A DNA stretch of 26,042 nt, from the NCBI GenBank assembly GCA_023404345.1, contig JAEYCB010000030.1, forward strand, positions 1 to 26,042, read 5' to 3'. Shown one piece after another: positions 1 to 6,924 of the stretch (the first letter of the stretch is position 1; every line of letters starts with the position of its first letter). The notes beneath the pieces are model-generated. The model worked only from the letters and a program-made list of their open reading frames with translations, had not been told where the DNA came from and searched no databases. This stretch comes from Bacillota bacterium. GTDB taxonomy: Bacteria; Bacillota; Clostridia; Christensenellales; Aristaeellaceae. A program made the position numbers and the translations under genes.

Positions 1-18
1 GCGGACGGCGTAAGGAAA

Positions 19-97
19 CCTTGCTGCGCAAGGCTTCCGAATCCACCGCACATGTCGCTGGATTCGGAATACAGCTCGGAGGGCTACGGCCCTCCGA
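19..97 (+). other. Cluster of three hairpins, possible structured RNA or interspersed repeat
   Basis: Three perfect inverted repeats lie end to end. CCTTGC 19-24 pairs with GCAAGG 28-33. An 11-bp stem, 35-45 with 59-69, encloses 13 nt. A 9-bp stem, 76-84 with 89-97, is closed by a C(UACG)G tetraloop when read on the plus strand. UNCG-type tetraloops are exceptionally stable in RNA, which suggests plus-strand transcription from beyond the left edge. No reading frame here looks real. It could be the 3' end of an upstream transcript, a small RNA, or part of a dispersed repeat. I recognise no named family. Confidence 0.5.
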
Positions 98-111
98 ACC
101 TCCCAAACGGG

Positions 112-165
112 TTTTTTGACAGTCTGAAGCGGCGGGAGGCATATACCTCCCACCGCTTTTTTATC
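112..165 (+). repeat. Hairpin repeat copy 1; probable rho-independent terminator on plus strand
   Basis: A T6 tract (112-117) is followed by GACAGTCTGAAGCGG and a long hairpin: AAGCGG 127-132 and GGGAGG 134-139 pair with CCTCCC 146-151 and CCGCTT 153-158 around a CATATA loop, followed by T-rich sequence. On the plus strand this is a good terminator, presumably for a gene left of the window. The same T6-GACAG-x-CTGAAGCGG block plus a hairpin of different sequence recurs on the minus strand at 25894-25936, so it appears to be a repeat family and not a one-off terminator. Confidence 0.7.
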
Positions 166-168
166 TTT

Positions 169-810
169 TTACGAAACAATTTCCACGCCCAACAGCCCGG
201 CCAAATCCAATACCTGCGCCGCAGTGACCTTTATACCGCGCAGGTCATAGAGCGAAATGGTCCATCCTGCAATGCGGCAGGTTGTCATATCAATACCCTC
301 CAGCGGCGTATGTGCCCACTGGGCGCGTGTAAGATCCGAATGGTCAAAGCGCACTCTGGGCATCCTGATCTCGGACCACAGGCTGTCCCTAATTCGGCAG
401 TCCTCAAACGCAACACGATCCAGCTTGCACTCCGAAAAGGAGGCGTAATCCAACATGCAGCCGTCAAAGCCTACGTTCATCAGCGCACCCCGCATGATTT
501 CCACACCCGTCATTCGGCAGCCCCGAAAGCGCACACGCTGAAACGCCGCGTTTACCAACTGCGCATTGCTCCATTCGCATCTGTCAAAGACGCAGTCCAC
601 AAAGTTCATACGTTTCAAATCGTTGCTGCCAAAACGGCAGTGCTCAAACACGCAGCCTCGCACGTCCAGTGTTTTGCCCGAAAAGCCCTCCATCTCTCCG
701 TCTGTAAAACGCAGGTTTTCAAGGTCCCCGTCTCCTACCATCACTGCAGCCGCAGCCTCTGAAAGCGTGGGGCCTTCTACCGCCCGGGCCGGCAGCGCCG
801 GTTCCGTCAA
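169..810 (-). CDS. Pentapeptide-repeat protein
   Basis: A 213-residue protein that, from about residue 30 to 185, shows the five-residue periodicity of pentapeptide repeats (a central F/L/M every fifth position, as in the stretch FVDCVFDRCEW). Such proteins fold as a right-handed quadrilateral beta-helix. The faces here are unusually rich in Cys and Arg, and the repeats depart from the A(D/N)LxX consensus. There is no signal peptide or membrane segment, so it is probably cytosolic. The start is a TTG preceded at short distance by AAGGATGG; no better in-frame ATG is upstream. It has its own promoter and diverges from pfkA. No substrate can be named. Some relatives (Qnr/MfpA) mimic DNA and protect gyrase, but nothing here shows that role. 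Confidence 0.8.
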   Translation of the reverse strand: MTEPALPARAVEGPTLSEAAAAVMVGDGDLENLRFTDGEMEGFSGKTLDVRGCVFEHCRFGSNDLKRMNFVDCVFDRCEWSNAQLVNAAFQRVRFRGCRMTGVEIMRGALMNVGFDGCMLDYASFSECKLDRVAFEDCRIRDSLWSEIRMPRVRFDHSDLTRAQWAHTPLEGIDMTTCRIAGWTISLYDLRGIKVTAAQVLDLAGLLGVEIVS

Positions 811-857
811 ATGCTATCCATCCTTCATGCGCATGCTCTCCCCTTTCCGCTTTTCTC

Positions 858-886
858 ATTATACGGAGCTGTATCCTGCGCCGCAA
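858..886 (-). promoter_or_regulatory. Sigma-A promoter of the pentapeptide-repeat gene
   Basis: On the minus strand, a -35 TTGCGG (886-881), a 17-bp spacer and a perfect -10 TATAAT (863-858) lie about 50 nt before the TTG start at 810. It is back to back with the pfkA promoter, so the two genes share a divergent control region. Confidence 0.7.
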
Positions 887-920
887 GCATCCATGACACC
901 TCGGCAGAAAAAAACATTCG

Positions 921-949
921 TTGTCATCCCAGTCCGCGCGTGCTATAAT
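921..949 (+). promoter_or_regulatory. Sigma-A promoter of pfkA
   Basis: A -35 TTGTCA (921-926), a 17-bp spacer and a -10 TATAAT (944-949) preceded by TGC, giving an extended -10. It lies 40 nt before the pfkA ATG, and the AAGGAGG ribosome site is at 975-981. Confidence 0.8.
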
Positions 950-989
950 AAATGGCATAAACAGGTGATTGAAGAAGGAGGAACATGCG

Positions 990-2063
990 ATGAAGCGCAG
1001 AATCGGCATTTTGACCAGTGGAGGCGACTGCCCCGGCCTCAATGCGGCCATCCGCGGTGTAGCGCGCGCTGCCTATGAACTTTTTGACGCGGAGATCATT
1101 GGTATCCGCAACGGATACGGCGGGCTCATCGAAGGTGAATATCAGGAGATGAGCAAGAAGCAGTTCTCCGGCATTCTCACGCTGGGCGGCACCATTTTGG
1201 GCACCAGCCGTCAGCCGTTCCGCAACATGCGGGTGATCGACGAACGCGGCGTGGACAAGGTAGCCGCTATGAAAAAGACCTACAAGGATTTGAAGCTCGA
1301 TTGCTTGGTCACGTTGGGCGGCAACGGCACGCATAAAACGGCCAACCTGCTCAGCGAGGAAGGTCTCAACGTGATCGGCCTGCCCAAGACCATTGACAAC
1401 GACATCTATGGTACCGACTTCACCTTCGGCTTCCACACTGCCGTGGACATCGCCACCGAGGTGATCGACCGCATCCATACCACAGCCACCAGCCATGGCC
1501 GCTGTATGGTTATCGAAATCATGGGAAACAAGGCGGGTTGGCTGACGTTGTATTCAGGCCTTGCAGGCGGTGCAGACGTGATTCTGCTGCCCGAGGTGCC
1601 TTACGATATCAAGAAGGTGGCCGCAGCCGTGGAAGCACGCGCCAAGAGCAAAAAGGCGTTCAGCATCATCGCCGTGGCCGAGGGCGCCATGAGCGAGGAA
1701 GAAGCTAAAATGAAGAAAAAAGAGCGCGAGGCCTACCGTGCCACGCTGCCCTATGATTGCATCAGCAAGCGTATCGCCGCTCAGCTTAGCGAAATGGTGG
1801 GCGTGGAAGCGCGCCATGTGGTGCCCGGCCACATTCAGCGCGGCGGCAGTCCCAGCGCCTACGACCGCGTGCTCTCCACCCAGTTTGGCGTACACGCCGC
1901 CGAGCTCATCCGCGATGAAATCTACGGCGTAACCGTAGCCCTGGATGGAAATGAGATCATCCACAACAAGCTCAAGGATATCGCCGGCGTGCCCAAGCCC
2001 GTACCTAAAGACGATCATGTTCTGGTGACTGCCCGCAATATGGGTATCTGCATGGGCGACTAA
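990..2063 (+). CDS. pfkA: 6-phosphofructokinase (group III / mixed-type family)
   Basis: 357 residues, a full-length PFK of glycolysis (fructose-6-phosphate to fructose-1,6-bisphosphate). The N-terminal SGGDCPGLNA loop (10-20), PKTIDNDI (132-139; the catalytic Asp is D136), MGN near 178-180 and PGHIQRGG (279-286) are intact. The nucleotide loop reads GGNGT (110-114). Gly113 matches Gly104 of the E. coli enzyme, the usual mark of ATP use, whereas PPi enzymes carry Asp there. Lys133, where E. coli has Gly124, is the state usual in PPi enzymes and in group III ATP enzymes. Asn112 replaces the usual Asp103. I infer ATP use, but the phosphoryl donor is open. The ATG at 990 was chosen because AAGGAGG sits 8 nt upstream; a TTG at 969 lies before that site. 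It is monocistronic, with its own promoter and terminator. Confidence 0.93.
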   Translation: MKRRIGILTSGGDCPGLNAAIRGVARAAYELFDAEIIGIRNGYGGLIEGEYQEMSKKQFSGILTLGGTILGTSRQPFRNMRVIDERGVDKVAAMKKTYKDLKLDCLVTLGGNGTHKTANLLSEEGLNVIGLPKTIDNDIYGTDFTFGFHTAVDIATEVIDRIHTTATSHGRCMVIEIMGNKAGWLTLYSGLAGGADVILLPEVPYDIKKVAAAVEARAKSKKAFSIIAVAEGAMSEEEAKMKKKEREAYRATLPYDCISKRIAAQLSEMVGVEARHVVPGHIQRGGSPSAYDRVLSTQFGVHAAELIRDEIYGVTVALDGNEIIHNKLKDIAGVPKPVPKDDHVLVTARNMGICMGD

Positions 2064-2088
2064 TCCCTTATCCCTTTTATATATGTAG

Positions 2089-2124
2089 ACGGCTGCTGTA
2101 CTCACGGCAGCCGTTCGCTTTTTT
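2089..2124 (+). terminator. Rho-independent terminator after pfkA
   Basis: ACGGCTGC (2089-2096) pairs perfectly with GCAGCCGT (2107-2114) across a 10-nt loop; a T6 run follows at 2119-2124. It separates pfkA from the mgtE promoter. Confidence 0.85.
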
Positions 2125-2138
2125 CTGCATATGTCCCC

Positions 2139-2167
2139 TTGCTTTCCCCGTATAAACGGGGTACAAT
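2139..2167 (+). promoter_or_regulatory. Sigma-A promoter of mgtE
   Basis: A -35 TTGCTT (2139-2144), a 17-bp spacer and a -10 TACAAT (2162-2167). Transcription should start near 2174, leaving an untranslated leader of about 220 nt before the mgtE ATG at 2396. Confidence 0.75.
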
Positions 2168-2173
2168 CATAGT

Positions 2174-2395
2174 AGAAATCATCGAAAGGCAGGTGAGCAG
2201 GATGGACGGCTGTGATGGTCACGGTCGAAGAATGTTGGTCGGTTGGAGGCGGCGCGGAAATGCCGCTAACCGAAAGTTCGCGAGGCCGTTCACCCTGTTG
2301 CCAAAGGCGTGAACGTCAGCAGGGGCTTCCGGCGTTTTGGCTCGCCTTGAACCGCCTCTTTCCAAAAATGAAAAAGGAATGAGGAGGCGTTGAAG
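2174..2395 (+). promoter_or_regulatory. Structured 5' leader of mgtE, candidate metal-sensing riboswitch
   Basis: No reading frame fits here, but dense pairing does. A long-range stem joins GGTGA 2192-2196 to TCACC 2290-2294 and ACGGC 2206-2210 to GCCGT 2285-2289. Inside it are hairpins 2212-2222 (GTGA/TCAC) and 2240-2272 (CGGTT/AACCG, GCGGC/GCCGC). CCTGTTG 2294-2300 pairs with CAGCAGG 2317-2323. CGCCTC 2353-2358 can pair with GAGGCG 2384-2389, which is part of the mgtE Shine-Dalgarno, helped by TTCC 2360-2363 with GGAA 2376-2379. The same CCGCCTC (2352-2358) can instead pair with GAGGCGG 2246-2252. That is the geometry of a translational on/off switch. mgtE genes are often under the magnesium M-box (ykoK), but I do not find its conserved core. 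The class is therefore unassigned. Confidence 0.6.
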
Positions 2396-3823
2396 ATGGA
2401 GCCGAAAGTCCCTGTGATGGAAGAAACCGCCCTGACCTCAAGGCCAGATTATGAGGCGGAAATCACCCAAATTATCAAAAGCCCCGCTTCCCCCAACGTG
2501 ATGCGGGAGCGTCTAGAAGATTACCATGAAAAAGACATTGCCGGAGTTTTGCCCACGCTGACCCCGGCAGAGCGTAAAAAGCTGTATCGCATCCTGGATG
2601 CGGATATGCTTGCCAACATTCTTGAACGCCTGGAGAATGATGAGGCGGCCGAATTTCTTTCGGAGATGGACCTGCGCAAGGGTGCCCGCACGATTGAGAG
2701 CATGGAGACCGACGCGGCGGCAGACATTCTTTCCGCGCTGGACCGCAAGAAAAAAAGTGACCTGATCGAATGCATGGACGAAACCTCCAAAAAGGAGCTC
2801 GCCCTAATGCAAACCTTTGACGACGATGAAATCGGCAGCAAGATGACTACCAACTACATCTCTGTGCGCGACAACCTCACCGTGAAACAGGCTATGAGCG
2901 TGCTCATTGAACAGGCTGCCGAAAACGACAATATCTCCACTCTCTTTGTGTGTGATGGCGACGATGTATTTTGCGGTGCGATTGACTTAAAGGAGCTGAT
3001 TATCGCCCGGCCGGAGACCGATTTCCACTCTCTCATCATGACCTCCTATCCCTATGTATATGGACACGAGGACATTGACGACTGCATCGAACTGCTCAAG
3101 GATTATTCCGAGGACCTCATTCCTGTACTGGACAACAACAATCATCTGCTGGGTGTGATCACTTCGCAGAACATGGTACAGGTTGTGGATGACGAAATGG
3201 GCGAAGACTATGCCCGCCTGGCCGGCCTGACCGCTGAGGAGGATCTTACCGAGCCGCTCGCGCAAAGCATGAAAAAGCGCCTGCCCTGGCTGTTTGTGCT
3301 GCTGGGATTAGGCCTTGTGGTATCCACGGTGGTGGGCGCATTTGAGCAGGTCGTTTCACAGCTTACGCTGATTATGTGCTTTCAGTCTCTCATTTTGGAT
3401 ATGGCCGGAAACGTAGGCACACAATCACTGGCCGTCACCATCCGCGTGCTGATGGACGAAAACCTGACCTTCCGGCAAAAGTTTGGCCTGGTGATCAAAG
3501 AGGTGCGCATCGGTTCAGCCAATGGCCTCTTGCTGGGGTTGGCTTCCTTTGTGCTCATTGGACTGTACATCTGGCTGTTCAGAGGCCGTGACCTGATGAC
3601 CGCCTTTGCGGTATCCGGCTGCATTGGTATTTCCCTGCTGCTGGCCATGGCCATTTCCAGCGCTGTGGGCACCTTGATTCCCCTGTTTTTCAAAAAGATC
3701 CACATTGACCCTGCCGTGGCCTCCGGTCCCCTCATCACAACGGTGAACGATCTGGTCGCTGTAGTCACCTATTACGGGCTGAGCTGGATTTTCCTGCTGC
3801 AGATCATGCATCTGGCCGGCTGA
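2396..3823 (+). CDS. mgtE: Magnesium transporter MgtE
   Basis: 475 residues in the standard MgtE order: a helical MgtE N domain (about 25-140), a pair of CBS domains (about 145-265), a linker (plug) helix, and a membrane domain with about five helices (297-475). The AGNVGTQSLAVTIR motif (337-350) and the C-terminal DPAVASGP...TTVND region (438-452, with the pore-lining Asp of the family) are present. MgtE is a channel-like Mg2+ importer whose cytosolic domains close it when internal Mg2+ is high. The ATG at 2396 lies 8 nt after GAGGAGG (2381-2387); a TTG at 2390 is too close to that site. The leader ahead of it can mask this site. The flavodoxin gene follows after 55 nt without a terminator, so the two are probably cotranscribed. 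Confidence 0.93.
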   Translation: MEPKVPVMEETALTSRPDYEAEITQIIKSPASPNVMRERLEDYHEKDIAGVLPTLTPAERKKLYRILDADMLANILERLENDEAAEFLSEMDLRKGARTIESMETDAAADILSALDRKKKSDLIECMDETSKKELALMQTFDDDEIGSKMTTNYISVRDNLTVKQAMSVLIEQAAENDNISTLFVCDGDDVFCGAIDLKELIIARPETDFHSLIMTSYPYVYGHEDIDDCIELLKDYSEDLIPVLDNNNHLLGVITSQNMVQVVDDEMGEDYARLAGLTAEEDLTEPLAQSMKKRLPWLFVLLGLGLVVSTVVGAFEQVVSQLTLIMCFQSLILDMAGNVGTQSLAVTIRVLMDENLTFRQKFGLVIKEVRIGSANGLLLGLASFVLIGLYIWLFRGRDLMTAFAVSGCIGISLLLAMAISSAVGTLIPLFFKKIHIDPAVASGPLITTVNDLVAVVTYYGLSWIFLLQIMHLAG

Positions 3824-3878
3824 GGGCCGGCGCATTGCGGCGGCACACGCCGCCCATGCCAGATTGGAGGTGAATAGG

Positions 3879-4337
3879 TTGAGTAAAGCCATTATCGTAT
3901 ACACATCTATGCATCATCAAAACACGCTGAAATTGGTTCAGGCGGTGGCCGCATGCATCCAGGCCGATACGGTTGATCTTCTCAAAAATGCGCATCCTGA
4001 TCTGGCCGAATACGACTGTGTGTTTCTTGCCTCCGGCATTTACTTTAATACCCTCCACCGGTCCTTGATGGATTTTATTGAGCATACGGCATTCAAGGGC
4101 AAAAAGGTCTGCATTTTGTATACTTGCGGCTTTCGTTACCGGGAGTACGCCAAACCAGCGGCCCGGCTGCTGGCTCAGAAAGGCGCGCACTATGCGGGCA
4201 GCTTCGGCTGCCGGGGCTTTGATACCTATGGCCTGCTGGAAAAAATCGGCGGCATCGCCAAAGGCCATCCCAATCAAACGGATTTGGAAAAGGCGGCAGC
4301 TTTTGCTGCTGGCGTTGTCAGCAATAGGAGACCATAA
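3879..4337 (+). CDS. Small flavodoxin-domain protein
   Basis: 152 residues starting at TTG 3879, 8 nt after GGAGG (3866-3870). An upstream in-frame TTG at 3864 would overlap that site. The N terminus (beta strand IIVYTS, then MHHQNT) has the shape of a flavodoxin FMN-phosphate loop. FLASGIYF and ILYTCGF match the later loops that flank the flavin ring. It is about the length of a short-chain flavodoxin, soluble, with no signal peptide. It likely carries electrons between redox enzymes, but its partner cannot be read from the context: MgtE upstream is not a redox protein. The gap after mgtE contains GGCCGGC-type inverted repeats and may only aid translation coupling. It ends at a strong terminator. 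Confidence 0.75.
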   Translation: MSKAIIVYTSMHHQNTLKLVQAVAACIQADTVDLLKNAHPDLAEYDCVFLASGIYFNTLHRSLMDFIEHTAFKGKKVCILYTCGFRYREYAKPAARLLAQKGAHYAGSFGCRGFDTYGLLEKIGGIAKGHPNQTDLEKAAAFAAGVVSNRRP

Positions 4338-4352
4338 AGCGGGCAAAAAACA

Positions 4353-4390
4353 CGGGCGGGAAAGAAGTGTTTCTTTCCCGCCCGCCGCTT
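4353..4390. terminator. Bidirectional terminator between the flavodoxin and amidase genes
   Basis: A perfect 14-bp stem (4353-4366 with 4371-4384) has a GTGT loop. T5 follows on the plus strand (4389-4393), and an A6 tract at 4345-4350 supplies T6 on the minus strand. It serves the convergent mgtE-flavodoxin unit and the choloylglycine-hydrolase gene. Confidence 0.9.
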
Positions 4391-4399
4391 TTTATACCC

Positions 4400-5374
4400 T
4401 TAATTCGCGTGAGCAATCCTAAGTCCGGTTTCCAGCGCAAAGCTTTTTACCTGATCACTTTCCAGATCCTCGTGATGCATGTCAACAGCGGTGATCTGGT
4501 TGTTGTCGTAGGTTTTGTAGTAGTATACGCTTTTGCTGGCGTTCATACAGCAGGAATAGGTGGTGATATCCCAGCGGTCGTCCGCCCGCACTGCTCCGCG
4601 CGGCATGGCCACTGCATCAAGCAGGTGGAAAAACTGCGACACGCTGCTGTTCTCATCCTCTGCGCAAGCGGAATTGAGCCTGAGGAACGCCGCCTTCACA
4701 AATCGGGAGGCAGGAGAAAAATCTCCCGGAAGGCCCAAAGTGCCAAATCCGCGGCCAAACGGAGCCAGCTCAAGCCCGGCAGCGAAGCTGTTTTCCGGTT
4801 CACCGGACCGCAGACCCATGTACTGGTGCAGATTGGTCATTTGAAAATCAAAGGGTGGATTGTTGGTCAGCACGCCTACGGGGTTGTCGTACACGCGCAT
4901 ACCTTCGCGCATGCATTCCACCACGATGGAGCGCTCCCTGTCCGCGATATGCCAGTGGAGCGGGGTAAGAGGCATGCGCTCACTGAAGGGAATGGCTATG
5001 ATGTGGGTGCGCTCCAGCAGGGCGCGCGCCTCCTCTACGCTGGCGCACTGCCCCAGCACCCAAAGCGGCAGCTCAAAGGGAGATATATTGGCCTTGTCCA
5101 CCACCTCCTCAGCGGGATAGAAAGCATTGCCGGGAAAGTTCAGCCCCGCGATGCCAAGGCCCTTTTCGTTCGCCGCCTCAGCATACAGGGGATACCCGTC
5201 CACAACCGTCGCCATACCGATGATTGCGTAATGTTTCCTGCATTCGCCTGCCTTGCGAAATACAAACGGGTATTGACGGGGAGTCACTGCCACCTGCTCC
5301 CCAAAGGTATATTCAAGATCCAGGTTTCGTCCAAAGTAAAAGTCTCCGGTTGTCAAAGCAATACTGGTACACAT
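4400..5374 (-). CDS. Choloylglycine hydrolase family protein (bile salt hydrolase / penicillin V acylase type)
   Basis: 324 residues, the size of bacterial bile salt hydrolases. It is an Ntn-hydrolase in which Cys2 becomes the N-terminal nucleophile after Met removal; there is no signal peptide, so the enzyme is cytosolic. Family catalytic positions are present: Cys2, Arg16, Asp19, Asn79 in GLNF, Asn171 and Arg224. NEKGLGIAGLNF (69-80) and the following PGNAFY resemble the bile salt hydrolase loop more than penicillin V acylase. The likely reaction is removal of glycine or taurine from conjugated bile acids, but substrate cannot be settled from sequence, as the family also cleaves acyl-homoserine lactones and penicillin V. 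The start is ATG 5374, just after AAGGAG. It stands alone between terminators, with its own promoter. Confidence 0.85.
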   Translation of the reverse strand: MCTSIALTTGDFYFGRNLDLEYTFGEQVAVTPRQYPFVFRKAGECRKHYAIIGMATVVDGYPLYAEAANEKGLGIAGLNFPGNAFYPAEEVVDKANISPFELPLWVLGQCASVEEARALLERTHIIAIPFSERMPLTPLHWHIADRERSIVVECMREGMRVYDNPVGVLTNNPPFDFQMTNLHQYMGLRSGEPENSFAAGLELAPFGRGFGTLGLPGDFSPASRFVKAAFLRLNSACAEDENSSVSQFFHLLDAVAMPRGAVRADDRWDITTYSCCMNASKSVYYYKTYDNNQITAVDMHHEDLESDQVKSFALETGLRIAHAN

Positions 5375-5421
5375 GTTTTTTCTCCTTGCTGGCGGAGTAT
5401 GTTTTTTCGCCGCCCTCTTTC

Positions 5422-5427
5422 ATTATA
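5422..5427 (-). promoter_or_regulatory. Promoter -10 box of the amidase gene, with overlapping palindrome
   Basis: On the minus strand a perfect TATAAT lies 48 nt before the ATG. No good -35 is found at 16-18 bp. Instead the region directly upstream holds a GC-rich inverted repeat, GCCGCC 5432-5437 / GGCGGC 5441-5446. An activator or repressor could bind there, but this is inference. Confidence 0.55.
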
Positions 5428-5453
5428 GTGTGCCGCCCCCGGCGGCATGTATT

Positions 5454-5491
5454 CCAAAAAGCAAAACGGGACGGCGCGCGGCCGTCCCGTT
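5454..5491 (-). terminator. Terminator of the decarboxylase operon
   Basis: A perfect 11-bp stem (5465-5475 with 5481-5491) has a 5-nt loop, followed on the minus strand by TTTTGCTTTTT. It lies about 10 nt after the oadA stop codon. Confidence 0.85.
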
Positions 5492-5500
5492 GCTTACGGG

Positions 5501-6901
5501 TTAGACGGGCATGGTCTTTTCTTCCTTGTTGAGCATGGTGCTATCTACGCCAAGCTGCTTGGCCTGACGATACTGGAAGAACTTTACTGCCACCTGCGGG
5601 AACAGGGCGTAGCTGAGCACGTCCTCCTCCTGCTGATAGTAATCGCGAATCTCCTCGCGATACTTCTCCAATTCGGGCGGGATATCGTCAGCGGGACGAT
5701 GGGTGATGACCTTGTCATCGCCAATGCACTTTTTACGCACTTCCTCGTTGACAGGCGCAGGCAGACGGCCATACTCGCCACGAAGCAGGCCCTTGGACTC
5801 CTTGGTGACCATCTTGTAACGCTCGCCGCCCAAAATGTTCATCACAGCCTGGGTGCCTACGATCTGGCTGGTGGGCGTCACCAGCGGCGGATAGCCAAAG
5901 TCCTTGCGCACACGCGGTACCTCGGCCAACACGTCGTAATACTTATCCATGGCATTAGCCTGCTTGAGCTGGCCGATCAGGTTGCTCAGCATGCCGCCGG
6001 GCACCTGATAGAGCAGGGTGTTGGCATCGGTGGAGAGCACACGGGCAGGATCGCGCCAGCCTTCCTTGGTCAGTTCGTCGGCTACGCCGCGGAAATAGGA
6101 AGCAAGGTCGCTCAGGAGCTTAAGGTCCAGACCGGTGTCGTATTCGGTGCCCTGGAGCGTCGCCACCATGGACTCGGTGGTAGGCTGCGAGGTGCCGTTG
6201 CCCAGCGCAGACAGCGCGGTATCGATCACGTCAACGCCCGCCTCGACGGCCTTGAGCAGCGTCATAGCGCCGGTACCGGTGGTATCATGCGTGTGCAGCA
6301 CGATGGGCAGGTTCGTTTCTGCCTTGAGGCGCTTGATCAGGCTGTAAGCGCTGTAGGGCAGAAGCAGGTTAGCCATGTCCTTAATGCAGATGATATCCGC
6401 ACCCATCTTGGCGATGTCGGCAGCCAGCTTGACGAAGTAGTCCTCCGTGTGCACAGGGCTGATGGTATAGCTCATAGCCACCTCGGCGGTGCCGCCGTAT
6501 TTCTTGGTGGCCTTGACAGCGGTTTCCATGTTGCGCAGATCGTTGAGCGCGTCAAAGCAGCGGATGATGTCGCAGCCGTTTTCAACGGTCTTTTTCACAA
6601 AGAAGTCCACCACGTCGTCAGCGTAGTGCTTATAGCCCAGCAGGTTCTGGCCGCGCAAGAGCATCTGCAGCTTGGTGTTGGGCAGGCCTTTGCGCAGCTT
6701 GCGCAGGCGCTCCCAGGGGTCCTCGTTGAGGAAACGCAGGCAGCTGTCAAACGTGGCGCCGCCCCAGCATTCCAGCGAGAAATAGCCTACTTTGTCCAGC
6801 TTTTCAAACGCCGGCTCCATCTGGGAAAATTTCATGCGCGTGGCGGCCTGGCTCTGGTGCGCATCGCGCAGGATGGTATCGGTAATTCCAACCTTGGCCA
6901 T
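5501..6901 (-). CDS. oadA: Oxaloacetate decarboxylase alpha / 5S-type carboxyltransferase (OadA)
   Basis: 466 residues. A TIM-barrel carboxyltransferase of the OadA / pyruvate carboxylase B / transcarboxylase 5S family. It moves the carboxyl group between oxaloacetate (or a related keto acid) and biotin. The metal and catalytic positions are visible: DTILRDAHQS (8-17), Lys174 in CIKDMAN, and the HTHDTTGTG motif with His203 and His205. The usual C-terminal biotinyl domain is absent; the biotin Lys is on a separate protein (8434-8829). The start is ATG 6901, preceded by AGAGGTG; an in-frame GTG three codons upstream overlaps that site. It is the last gene of the operon, 23 nt after oadB. It could act as oxaloacetate decarboxylase or as the pyruvate half of a transcarboxylase. 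Confidence 0.9.
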   Translation of the reverse strand: MAKVGITDTILRDAHQSQAATRMKFSQMEPAFEKLDKVGYFSLECWGGATFDSCLRFLNEDPWERLRKLRKGLPNTKLQMLLRGQNLLGYKHYADDVVDFFVKKTVENGCDIIRCFDALNDLRNMETAVKATKKYGGTAEVAMSYTISPVHTEDYFVKLAADIAKMGADIICIKDMANLLLPYSAYSLIKRLKAETNLPIVLHTHDTTGTGAMTLLKAVEAGVDVIDTALSALGNGTSQPTTESMVATLQGTEYDTGLDLKLLSDLASYFRGVADELTKEGWRDPARVLSTDANTLLYQVPGGMLSNLIGQLKQANAMDKYYDVLAEVPRVRKDFGYPPLVTPTSQIVGTQAVMNILGGERYKMVTKESKGLLRGEYGRLPAPVNEEVRKKCIGDDKVITHRPADDIPPELEKYREEIRDYYQQEEDVLSYALFPQVAVKFFQYRQAKQLGVDSTMLNKEEKTMPV

Positions 6902-6924
6902 TGTTTTCACCTCTTATATTGCGA

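Noticed and set aside
2174..2395. Calling the mgtE leader an M-box magnesium riboswitch outright
   Set aside because: Gene context favours it, but the conserved M-box core sequences are not found; it is left as an unassigned structured leader.
4367..5428. A plus-strand frame of 353 codons opposite the choloylglycine-hydrolase gene
   Set aside because: It begins inside the bidirectional terminator and is antisense to a gene with all catalytic residues.
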